A stretch of 10,337 bases of DNA from Phoronis ovalis (lineage: Eukaryota > Phoronida > Phoronidae), in the NCBI GenBank assembly GCA_028565635.1, contig JAOXYB010064890.1:1-10337 (forward strand), read 5' to 3'. Positions 1 to 6,740 of this stretch are shown piece after piece (the stretch's first letter is position 1; each line of letters starts with the position of its first letter). The notes under the pieces were generated by a model. That model was not told where the DNA came from. It made no database searches and worked only from the letters and a program-made list of their open reading frames with translations. A program made the translations under genes and the position numbers.

Positions 1-189
1 CCTTGAACTAAAGAGCGCATTAAAGTAGAATAATGCCCTTCGAGATATTTGAAGATAGAAGCGAATTAAAGCATGCCAATGTGGACGGAAAGTGAAGCGC
101 TTTATTATGAAGCGCTTCAAGTGGTAAGTGTGAATGGGCCTATTGCCTATGCATGCTTGAAACTTTATAATCATATTATATTTGTGATG
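1..189. other. AT-rich flank without a recognisable gene
   Basis: No open frame or exon with splice borders could be supported here. The octamer AAGCGCTT, a perfect palindrome, occurs twice about 20 bases apart near positions 95-120. This may be chance or the edge of an older repeat. Confidence 0.4.
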
Positions 190-368
190 ATATCCCGGGT
201 GGGACACTTGCTAAAAACTGCATTCCAAAAATATACTTAAAAGTATGGTAGAAATTTAGCAAAAAAACAGACTCCCAGGATAAAAAAATCCTACTAGAAG
301 TGTGGATGGGGGGGCTACATGACAGAAAAGTTGGTAGGGGTGTGCAGCCCAGGGTAAAAAAACCCTGA
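190..368. repeat. Degenerate left part of the 32-bp minisatellite
   Basis: Pieces that resemble the unit of the 369-690 array recur here: a TTCCAAAAATATAC stretch near 223 and CCC..GGTAAAA-like cores near 274 and 348. Spacing is less regular than in the main block. The minus-strand open frame over this region is read-through of repeat sequence and does not look like a gene. Confidence 0.45.
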
Positions 369-690
369 CCCTGTGGTAAATAAAGATCACCAAAAATATA
401 CCCTGTCATAAATGAAAAAACATGAAAGTGTACCCTGTCGTAAATATAAATCTCCCGAAATAGATACCGTCTAAAATTCACTTGTAAATTATATACCCTG
501 TGGTAAATAAATATGGAGAAATTTACAAACCTTAATTTTCATACCTGTCGTAAATGCATTTTCCAAGAAATACACCCTGTGGTAAACAAATATTTTTTGA
601 AAATATACCCTGTTGTAAATATCCAACAAAAAAGTATACCCTGTGGTAAATAAGGCATTGAGAAGTGAAAAACATACCCTGTGGTAAATG
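369..690. repeat. Minisatellite with a period near 32 bp and a CCCTGTGGTAAAT core
   Basis: A core close to CCCTGTGGTAAAT begins at 369, 401, 433, about 465, 496, 543, 575, 608, 639 and 677. Most intervals are 31-33 bases; one is 47 and the last is 38. About 13-17 bases are well conserved (often preceded by ATA or GTATA), while the rest of each unit is AT-rich and variable. Read on the minus strand, the core gives recurring LPQG and TTGY strings in several frames, which explains the open frames here; none looks like a real protein. The variable part has diverged from a common sequence, so this is best described as an old tandem repeat. Confidence 0.8.
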
Positions 691-712
691 CAGGAGCTGA
701 AAAAAGGTGGCA

Positions 713-726
713 CATATATATATATA
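713..726. repeat. Short (AT)n microsatellite
   Basis: An uninterrupted alternating A/T run at the right edge of the main minisatellite block. It is seen directly; no function is implied. Confidence 0.8.
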
Positions 727-740
727 GTGACTTTGAATGA

Positions 741-1090
741 TTATACCCCCCAGGTGTGGACCCCATGGCAAAAATAGTGAAAAAAATCCAGGAAATTTAC
801 ACCCAGACTATGCAGTAAATATTCAGAAATACCTGCTCGTAGTGCCCTGTTGAAAACTGCAGGAAGGGGTACTTGGTTATATTTTGGAGTGAGAGGCCCG
901 GTGGACAGAAACTTCGTGGAAGTGTGAGGTCCTACGTAAAATCCCTTAACCCATGGTAAAAATTGTTTTCCAAAAATATGCCACTGGTAAAAACTTATTT
1001 GCGAAAACCATATCCCACAGTAAAAAAATTCTCGTAAAGTACACCCATATGGTAAAAAAATTCTTGAAGTGTGCACCTCATGGTCAACTA
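741..1090. repeat. Diverged continuation of the 32-bp minisatellite
   Basis: CCCATGGTAAAAA-like cores begin near 950, 981, 1014, 1044 and 1076, so the spacing of 30-33 bases is kept although the core has shifted from CCCTGTGGTAAAT. The spacer again contains TTTTCCAAAAATATG. A similar core (CCCCATGGCAAAAATAG) lies near 762. The open frames crossing this stretch on both strands are repeat read-through with no domain signature. Confidence 0.65.
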
Positions 1091-1130
1091 TATCAACAGA
1101 AAAAGATTTCAAAAATGTATACCTACCAAG

Positions 1131-1151
1131 TGTCACACATTGGGTGTGACA
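1131..1151. repeat. Perfect 8-bp-stem hairpin
   Basis: TGTCACAC (1131-1138) pairs perfectly with GTGTGACA (1144-1151) around a five-base loop. It sits at the edge of the minisatellite zone. It could be a small structured repeat remnant; no RNA family is recognised. Confidence 0.6.
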
Positions 1152-1384
1152 GGCTTTTTGTAATTTCTGGCGATGTCATGCCGGGTCAGTCAAATCTCAC
1201 GCATATTTAAAGCATGATTTTTACCATAAATGTCCCTGAAAATGTAAACTTTGGAAGCCAGCATTAAGTTACTATCGCAAACCTAGCGGGAGCACAGAGA
1301 ATCAGTGTCTAGAGTTGCCATCTGTCGGCCTTTATTACCACGTGGAATCTAGGGACAGAGAATTCGCTCCCTGAATTCGCCTTT
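1152..1384. other. Unique-looking stretch without a gene
   Basis: Somewhat less AT-rich than its surroundings. It has a short direct repeat (GAATTCGCTCCCT and GAATTCGCC near 1360-1381) but no supported exon. It may be a relic of a mobile element together with the palindrome that follows, but no family is recognised. Confidence 0.3.
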
Positions 1385-1430
1385 GGTGACGCTTGGACAC
1401 TTGAGTGTCCAATCCAAAAAATATGTCACC
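1385..1430. repeat. Nested palindrome
   Basis: An inner near-perfect palindrome at 1393-1412 (TTGGACACT and AGTGTCCAA around a two-base centre) is enclosed by GGTGAC at 1385-1390 and its complement GTCACC at 1425-1430. The gap is two bases on the left and twelve on the right. Nested arms of this sort are common at the ends of decayed foldback or palindromic elements; that origin is inferred. Confidence 0.6.
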
Positions 1431-1494
1431 CTTTCAGGTTTTATTTACTTGGCAGGTATAAAAATGTACCATTTGTAATTAATTATTTGTTGAA

Positions 1495-1575
1495 AATATA
1501 TACTCCCATGGTACAAAAAATATTACAAAAAAAATGTCAAATAAACAAAAAAGAAATCCCATGATAAAAGCCAAG
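1495..1575. repeat. Isolated diverged units of the 32-bp repeat
   Basis: CCCATGGTACAAAA near 1505 and CCCATGATAAAAG near 1558 resemble the core of the upstream array, with TTGAAAATATATAC just before the first. The stretch looks like the decayed right edge of the array. Confidence 0.4.
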
Positions 1576-2017
1576 GCTGAAAGAAGGGGTTCATGGGCAC
1601 TGAGGGTAAACATGAGCCTGTTCAGAAAGTAAACAGTAGCCTGATTTTATTGTAACAGGATTATCTAAGCACACTAAAATATTTAAAATTTTAAGCAAAG
1701 CTAAAATTGAAAGTTAATCTCAAAAAAAAAAAAAATTCTGTATCTTACTTTTCTCTTTTATTTGAAATTGGGATGAATTTGACACAAAATATCTGGATTG
1801 AATTATACAGAAATTTAAGTTGATCTAAAGCTGGTCTGCGACCATTGTTGAGAAAACATGTTTTTGATGCTGAAAAGGAGTGCCTTTAAAAAGCTAGATA
1901 ACAACAAAAAAATTACGAAAACAAGGGGACATTTCGATGAACTGAATTTGAACTCACTGCCATCATGAAGTATCAGGGTTTTTTTCTATTATTTTTGGAC
2001 CAACTACACATTATAAG
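1576..2017. other. AT-rich intergenic stretch with an A14 run
   Basis: No coding frame, splice-bordered exon or RNA gene is visible. A run of 14 A residues lies at 1722-1735. It could be a retroposon tail, but no flanking target duplication or recognisable element body was found, so it is listed only as a homopolymer. Confidence 0.4.
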
Positions 2018-2380
2018 TTTGGAAATTTGGACTCAAAACGTATGCTGAAATTTCAGTGTTTTAAAATACTTATTTGTTTCATGAGAAATAGACTAAAATA
2101 TGCTTTTTCAAAGGAATTCATGACTATAGGCATCAAAATGTATTCCAAAAGTATACCACATGATCGTAAAGGGACCCAGCAAACATTGAAGTATTTAAAA
2201 ATACTTCATAATGCTCACTGGCCCAATAGGCCATTTCCACAGGTTTTTTCTTTGGGTATGGGGTGCTCTGGGATGTGCCGTTGGATCGTATACCTTTTTA
2301 CAACTTTTGGTCCCTTTACGACCCTGTGGAGTATTTTGTGGTATATATGTTTTGGAATTTTTGGGTCCAAATTTCCAAAA
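2018..2380. repeat. Interrupted inverted repeat (foldback sequence)
   Basis: Positions 2018-2038 match the reverse complement of about 2358-2380 (TTTGGAAATTTGGAC is shared exactly). A second arm at 2142-2176 matches the reverse complement of 2309-2357, sharing ATTCCAAAA, TATACCACA and TCGTAAAGGGACC. The left copy has about 100 extra bases between its two arms, and the right copy has about 12 extra inside its second arm. Open frames over this element on both strands are explained by the repeat and show no domain. No target duplication could be fixed, so the class is unknown. Confidence 0.6.
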
Positions 2381-2530
2381 CATTAATATTTGCATCACAC
2401 TTATTATAAATGGTGCATAGTGAGCATAAAATGACGTCAATTGTAGCTTAATTGTTGGCATGGGAATCCTAACATTGACTGGCATTTTGAAATTGGGGAT
2501 TTAATGATAAAAAAAAACTTTCTGACAAAC

Positions 2531-2562
2531 TCCTCGGTGCCATCAAGTGGGCCACGTCGAGG
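2531..2562. repeat. Compact bulged hairpin
   Basis: TCCTCG pairs with CGAGGA, then GTG with CAC, then CCA with TGG around a TCAAG loop, with two-base bulges (GC and GT) on the 3' side only. This gives 12 paired positions in a notably GC-rich patch of an AT-rich region. It lies just before an (AG)n run. No known RNA family is recognised; it may be a remnant of a mobile element. Confidence 0.5.
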
Positions 2563-2570
2563 AATTAAGC

Positions 2571-2587
2571 AGAGAGAGAGAGAGAGA
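2571..2587. repeat. (AG)8 microsatellite
   Basis: Seventeen uninterrupted bases of alternating A and G, seen directly. It lies in sequence upstream of the first recognised exon and is likely to vary in length between individuals. Confidence 0.9.
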
Positions 2588-2974
2588 CATTCATAAGTTT
2601 TTCGGCAGATAAAAAATATCTTAGAACATTATAATACAGATTCTTAATTTGTACTTGTATACAAAAAAATTTTGCAAGATTTAAATTATAACTGCAATCA
2701 CATCCAGCAAAATGAAGTTTTTAGCAACAAACTTTAACAAATGGGTAGCTTTTAGCAACGACCCTCATCAGTGCCATATACAAATTGCCCCTCTTCGTGA
2801 TTTTAGTTGAAAAACATAGTCAAAGAATGTAACACAATTACAGCTCCAAGTATTTACCTTTCATGCAAAATTTGTTGAAAGATGCATAACCTGCTTTCAT
2901 ATTGTCTGTCTACTTAGATCCTGGCGCCATTATTAATCTAGATATAACACATTTTCTGCTCTACTGTTTTTCAG
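2588..2974 (+). other. Probable intron upstream of the first recognised CCCH exon
   Basis: The next exon starts inside a codon and its zinc finger lacks the first Cys, so a preceding exon must exist and this stretch should be intronic up to CTACTGTTTTTCAG at 2961-2974. No upstream exon ending in a Cys codon plus two bases before a GT donor was found between 2400 and 2974, so the preceding exon is probably further upstream, likely outside the window. Confidence 0.5.
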
Positions 2975-3044
2975 ATATTTTGGTAAAGGAAATTGTTACC
3001 ATGGTGATGCTTGTAGGTTCTCTCATGATCCTAAAGACCAACCG
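2975..3044 (+). CDS. Exon a: first CCCH zinc finger
   Basis: The exon is bordered by TGTTTTTCAG and the donor GTATGT. It begins with the third base of a codon and ends on a codon boundary. It encodes YFGKGNCYHGDACRFSHD followed by a short PKDQP linker. If the preceding exon supplies Cys plus two bases of an Arg codon, the finger is C-x7-C-x5-C-x3-H, close to the makorin-type consensus. The frame starting at the first exon base meets a stop at once, so the phase is well fixed. Confidence 0.85.
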
Positions 3045-6000
3045 GTATGTTTTATTAATTACTCAAGTAGCTTTTTAGAGAGAACTGTAGTCCTATTAAT
3101 AGATAGAAATTATTACTGCTAGTGAATCTGCACAGAAAATATAAATGTAGTTACAAGTATTTTAGCTGTCATATTAGAGGGGAAAGGAAATAAATACACT
3201 GTATTATAAATATTGTACAGAATTCGAAAAAGCTAAATTAGGAGAGAAAACAGGTTGGTAGGAGGAGTCGGAAGAAGGTTGTAGTCAAAAAGTCAAGTAG
3301 GACGATCCACTAGCTGTGATGACAGATGTTGACTTTGGAAAAGACTGACAGAGTGTATAAATCGTATTTTTAGATGTGCAGATTTGTTGAGAAGCAGAAA
3401 CTTTGTCCATATGGTGAAGGTTCCTGCTGGTTTAGACATAAAAGGTAAGACAACTGATGAGTGAACAGGTCCACATAGTGCATAACATATATACACATTC
3501 CATAGTAGAAATTGCATACTATAAGGATGTGATACTTTATTACGAGGCATGATGCTTCTACTGTCAGACAATAAAATTTTACAATTTCATGATGGCTGCA
3601 CATATATGATCTGTGGCAATAAGCCTTAAAAAACTTTGCAGCCATGATGGATATTTTCATGTTGTGAACAGTGTGCAATACTGTCGAGCTTAACAGTACA
3701 TCTAGACACCATGATTTTGCAATTTGGTAAAATCAGGTGCCACCAATATAATTACTATGACATATAATCTTAAACAAATTTCTGATGACGCTATATTCAT
3801 AGCAATGCTAACAACTACTAAATTTTTGAAGTATTTTGTGTCATTTTTGTAGCATTGAAACCTTGCAGCTAGATAGGGCGAATGCTTTGGACAAGACTGG
3901 ATTAAGTGACAATAAAAATGCTCTTTCTGCAAATACTGTTGAAAATGTGAAAGTTGTTCCTGCCATCATGAGAAAAAATGTACAGCTTGAAAAAGGTCTG
4001 ATGAATGATGGTGCTACAGCCACTGAACTTAATGAAAAGCTAACCACTGCATGTGCTGAATCATTGACAGAAGATAGTTCAATGACTAGTGGACAGTGCT
4101 CTTTACTGAGCAAAACTCAATCTTCTTCTGGTGCCAGGTCTACTAAACATGGCAAATCTAGGATGGTGTCAAGAAGTGCCAAGTCCACTAAAGAAGACAC
4201 AAAAGATAACGTTTCCGACCATGATTGTGCAATAGTACCCACACAAAAGCCAAACATTTTAACTGCAAAATCCTTAAATATACCTGCCGTCACAATTACT
4301 GGTGTGGCTAAAGTAGGGACTCCAGTTGCTGAATCTGTTATAATAACCCAAGAGAAAGCTCAAAGTGTTAAGTCTAAAAAGAAGAAAGCTTTAGGTGCTG
4401 ACATAAATACAATTGTGACCAAAATAAATCCAACTACTAAAGCAACAGCTACAAAGACTAATAAAATTCAATGTCTTGGATCGTCTGGAACATGTTCTGG
4501 TCGTGTTCGTAAAGATTGTAGAAATGCAATGTGTAAAAAATGTTGTGAAGTGGTGGGGAAACGTAAATGTGCTCCTCATGACCGAGGCAATGGTATTCTG
4601 ACTGGCAAACATCGTCCCGGTGTTGATTTTGATCGATTTGATTGTCCCGATTCTGAAGATGATGTCATTGAGATGTACCTGCACAATATCAGGCCATCCA
4701 TATATCTAAAGAACGCGTCAGATTGGGAGAGTTTCGTAGCGTCAGCTGTTAACTACCGCTACATCAATTTTGGCAATGATTTCGGGTTAAAGGATGAGCA
4801 TGTGATTAAAGTAGCAGAGAAATGTTCCAATGTGGAAGTATTGGAAATGGGTTCTTCTGACACAGGTATAACTAAAAAGTTACCATGGCAACATAACTAT
4901 AAGAAAGAAATTTTGACGTGGCATAGCAAAGCATGTTTAATTTTTTAATTTATAGAAATGTAAGCAACTAAGTGCCCCTAATTTACATGCAAGAGTAAGC
5001 TACTAAATATGGTGACTCACAAAATAATTTGACACATTTCGCATTCAAAGTGATGAACATACCTAGATATGTGTGCCTTCTATCTGCAGTTTTTATCTCT
5101 TTGAAGATATGCAAAAATGTGGTTACTACAATTTTAGGTTGGCAATTCCACTGTCAGATAAAAAGCATGCAACACTAAAATGTTAGTAGCTTAAACATTG
5201 TAGTGTGATAATGATAATGTTAAAAGACATTTTTATGTGTTTTCAATTTTTGTAAGCTATTTTCACAGTTTTAACACTTACCTGGATTTTGTAAGGCTGT
5301 TATATCGAGCTCGGGAGCGATAGCTCGCAAAGCGAGCACTTACATAATGTGCACGTAGAAATTTGTCTGTTAGTCCCTGTGTTTCAATTGTAACCGGGTA
5401 ATATAAACTTATGTGTCCTGGTAATGACTAGCTTATTTATTGAACTTTTGGGTTTTACAGGTTTTTCCGATTCTTTTAATTAATTAAGTCAGCACCCAGT
5501 ACACCTTTTTTCCACTATTGAACCTATTTCAATAACAAGTTCAATTTGTTGGCAAATTTGTTGCATTAGTTATTACTTTTTAACAGACATGTACAGCAGC
5601 GCTCGTGAATCATCATTCATGATAAGCAATGTCAATAACTGAAAGACAAACATTTAGAATGAACACATTATTTTAAGCACAGTAAGCAGTTGAGAAGTCA
5701 ATGTAAGCATCTGAGCTCGCTTTGACGTTTCACCTGTTTCATACTAAAATTTCATGTATACACATAATCAGTATTTTTTAACAGGATATTAGTTGTGTAT
5801 AGTATGTTTCTTTTTGAAAAGATACTATTAAAAAACTTTAGCTGGGAAGGCAGAAAAATACCGAAATGAATAAGTTAAAAAAACATTTAGATTGCCTCCA
5901 CTGATGAGCTTTATATCTGTATATTTTTTATCGTGTATACAATCATAAATAATCAATTGGTAAATAAACACATGCCATCAACTCCCTTTTTTTTTAGGTG

Positions 6001-6640
6001 ATGGAACACGGGTAACTGGTGTTGCTGTGACGACTCTAGTTGATAATTGCTGTAAACTCAGAAAGCTTAAAATGGAATCTTTCACCAGCATAAAAGACGA
6101 GGTCATTTCATATGTTATGGAAAACTGCAAGAAGTTGGAAATCCTAGAGGTACTAAATGTATTACAATTTTTCAGAATAAAATTTTTATATAATAATATG
6201 CACATCACAAGTTTGATGTTATTTTTTAAAGCTGATAATGAGAGTAGTAAAGAATAGCACCAACTTATTAAAATCCCTTTATGAATCTTCTGAGCTTGTT
6301 TTAAAAGTTTAGTTTATAAAGAGACATTACTTCACTTCCATATTTGTTTTGCGGTATACAGATACACAGTGACTGTTATATTGCTATCACAATGCTTCAG
6401 ATTTCTGGTCATGACAGAAGCCATGGAAAGATGACAAACAAGTCCTTGAAACTCCTGCTTAATAAAGCCATCCTTCCAAACCTAAAGATTTTACGTGTAA
6501 TGGATCAGTCATTGAGCTATGACATCATCTGCCATGTTCGACGAAGCCGTAAAGGAAACCTTAAAATCTTCGATGGAGATTCTGTAGGTGATAGTATGGC
6601 AGCTCAGATGGTCTATGGTGCAATGGGAGGATTCTGGTAG
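2975..6640 (+). CDS. CCCH zinc finger / Cys cluster / leucine-rich-repeat protein, 5'-partial, five exons
   Basis: The five exons 2975-3044, 3374-3444, 3853-4865, 5998-6149 and 6401-6640 join without a phase conflict. They give 514 codons plus TAG, preceded by one codon split with a missing exon. From the first whole codon, two CCCH fingers occupy residues 1-45, and a Ser/Thr/Lys/Ala-rich linker covers about 48-250 with KSKKKK near 221. A Cys/His cluster spans 254-289, an acidic segment follows, and LRRs run from about 358 nearly to the C terminus. The fingers suggest RNA binding and the LRRs a protein-interaction surface, as known for those families; no F-box is visible in this part. I do not recognise the gene and give no symbol. 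The consistent phases and typical splice borders make one gene much more likely than chance exons, but expression is not shown. Confidence 0.85.
3045..3373 (+). other. Intron between the two CCCH exons
   Basis: 329 bases with a strong GTATGT donor and an ATTTTTAG acceptor. Phase 0. Its interior is AT-rich and shows no coding frame, RNA gene or mobile element that can be supported. A purine-rich patch lies near 3240-3290. Confidence 0.75.
3374..3444 (+). CDS. Exon b: second CCCH zinc finger
   Basis: The exon starts at phase 0 and encodes MCRFVEKQKLCPYGEGSC and then WFRHK, ending two bases into a codon before the donor GTAAGA. The finger spacing is C-x8-C-x6-C-x3-H, one residue longer in the second gap than the commonest form but within the family's range. 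Only seven residues separate the His of finger 1 from the first Cys of finger 2, a tight pair typical of tandem CCCH proteins. The Met codon at the exon start is internal to the joined protein; it is an unlikely start because the upstream finger continues in frame. Confidence 0.85.
3445..3852 (+). other. Intron after the CCCH pair
   Basis: 408 bases, GTAAGA donor and TTTTTGTAG acceptor, interrupting a Ser codon (AG|C). It contains a 9-bp inverted pair, ATGGCTGCA at 3592-3600 and TGCAGCCAT at 3637-3645. Minus-strand open frames cross it but show no domain or biased composition that would suggest a gene. Confidence 0.75.
3853..4865 (+). CDS. Exon c: linker, SHI/LRP1-like Cys cluster and first LRR
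   Basis: This 1013-base exon follows TCATTTTTGTAG and ends at ACAG before GTATAA. An ATG at 3836 lies in the intron just before the acceptor and is not the start. Residues 48-250 are rich in Ser, Thr, Lys and Ala and poor in large hydrophobics, which suggests disorder; KSKKKK near 4373-4390 could be a nuclear localisation signal. At 4472-4579 the pattern C-x6-C-x7-C-x4-C-x2-CC-x7-C-x2-H appears. It is followed by an acidic stretch (CPDSEDD) and by LKDEHVIKVAEKCSNVEVLE, the first clear LRR of the Cys-containing type. If the intron is retained the frame stops at 4946-4948 after about 27 extra residues. Confidence 0.85.
4472..4579 (+). other. Cys/His cluster, SHI/LRP1 (DUF702)-like zinc-binding motif
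   Basis: Cys codons at 4472 and 4493 precede CRNAMCKKCCEVVGKRKC and then APH. The order C-x7-C-x4-C-x2-CC-x7-C-x2-H closely parallels the RING-like zinc finger of plant SHI/STY/LRP1 proteins, where the corresponding spacings are x7, x4, x2, CC, x6 and x2. The first gap differs (x6 here, x2 in plants). Zinc binding is inferred from the Cys/His pattern, and the resemblance may be convergent. Confidence 0.55.
4866..5997 (+). other. 1132-base intron within the LRR region
   Basis: It splits a Gly codon after its first base (G|GT), with a GTATAA donor and a T-rich acceptor (CCCTTTTTTTTTAG). No gene is seen in the interior. A small GC-rich hairpin, GCTCGC-AAA-GCGAGC, lies at 5323-5337 amid AT-rich sequence, and related GCTCG pieces lie close by. 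The region looks like ordinary intron sequence apart from this. Confidence 0.75.
5323..5337. repeat. GC-rich mini-hairpin inside the intron
   Basis: GCTCGC and GCGAGC form a perfect six-base stem around AAA. It stands out by composition within an AT-rich intron. Its role, if any, is unknown. Confidence 0.5.
5998..6149 (+). CDS. Exon d: LRR units
   Basis: This exon completes the Gly codon and encodes GDGTRVTGVAVTTLVDNC, then CKLRKLKMESFTSIKDEV and ISYVMENCKKLEILE, ending on a codon boundary before GTACTA. The alternation of LxxLxL-like strands with D/E-rich turns and Cys-containing helices (LVDNC, VMENC) is the LRR_CC pattern found in FBXL/AMN1-type proteins. The units join smoothly to the ends of exons c and e. 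If the following intron is retained the frame runs on to a stop near 6257. Confidence 0.85.
6150..6400 (+). other. Last intron, with two in-frame acceptors
   Basis: The donor is GTACTA. An AG at 6361 (GGTATACAG) and another at 6400 (AATGCTTCAG) both keep the frame; they differ by 39 bases (13 codons). The downstream site is preferred because it joins LEILE directly to ISGHDRSHGKMTNKS, which parallels the earlier unit VLEMGSSDTGDGTRVTG. The upstream site would insert IHSDCYIAITMLQ in the middle of a repeat. Confidence 0.65.
6401..6640 (+). CDS. Exon e: final LRRs and C terminus
   Basis: It encodes ISGHDRSHGKMTNKSLKLL, an LNKAILPNLKILRV unit, then MDQSLSYDIICHVRRSRKGN and LKIFDGDS, and ends GAMGGFW with TAG at 6638-6640. 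At least two more LRR units can be read (PNLKILRV and GNLKIFDG mark the strand segments). The short Gly/Met/Ala-rich tail closes the protein. The exon start depends on the choice of acceptor; 6362 is the alternative. Confidence 0.8.
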   Translation: MSGHDRSHGKMTNKSLKLLLNKAILPNLKILRVMDQSLSYDIICHVRRSRKGNLKIFDGDSVGDSMAAQMVYGAMGGFW

Positions 6641-6740
6641 GAGGAGCAGTGTTAAAGTTTGTTATAGTGTGAAGAGATATTAAAGTAATATTTTTCAAGT
6701 ATTATACGTAAATAAATAGTGGAATTTTATAAATAAAATA
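6641..6740 (+). terminator. 3' untranslated region with two AATAAA signals
   Basis: AATAAA occurs at 6711-6716 and again at 6732-6737, 71 and 92 bases after the stop codon. This is a compact arrangement for a polyadenylation region. The cleavage site cannot be read from the sequence, and longer 3' ends are possible. Confidence 0.65.

Noticed and set aside
369-690. CRISPR-like array (core of about 16 bases, spacing near 32 bases)
   Set aside because: The cores are imperfect, the spacers are recognisably diverged versions of one AT-rich sequence, the setting is a eukaryotic intron-bearing gene region, and no cas gene is present.
176-1136. Several overlapping minus-strand open frames of 74-131 codons
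   Set aside because: They overlap each other in different frames and consist of translations of the minisatellite core (LPQG, TTGY strings), as expected from repeat read-through.
1722-1735. A14 run as the tail of a retroposon
   Set aside because: No element body upstream and no flanking target duplication could be recognised.
2027-2485. Open frames on both strands over the foldback sequence
   Set aside because: They coincide with inverted-repeat arms and show no domain, splice context or coding bias.
3561-3572. CTGTCAGACAAT shared between the intron and the MITE (near 7624)
   Set aside because: A 12-base match in 10 kb of biased sequence is expected by chance, and the flanks do not match.
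3836-3852. ATG at 3836 as the start of an intronless 370-codon gene ending at 4948
   Set aside because: The ATG lies just upstream of a good acceptor (TTTTTGTAG), the frame joins in phase to a CCCH exon upstream, and the end after 4865 is intron read-through past a good donor.
6362-6400. Treating 6362-6400 as constitutive exon sequence
   Set aside because: It disrupts the LRR spacing, and a second acceptor at 6400 restores it. It is kept only as a possible alternative isoform.
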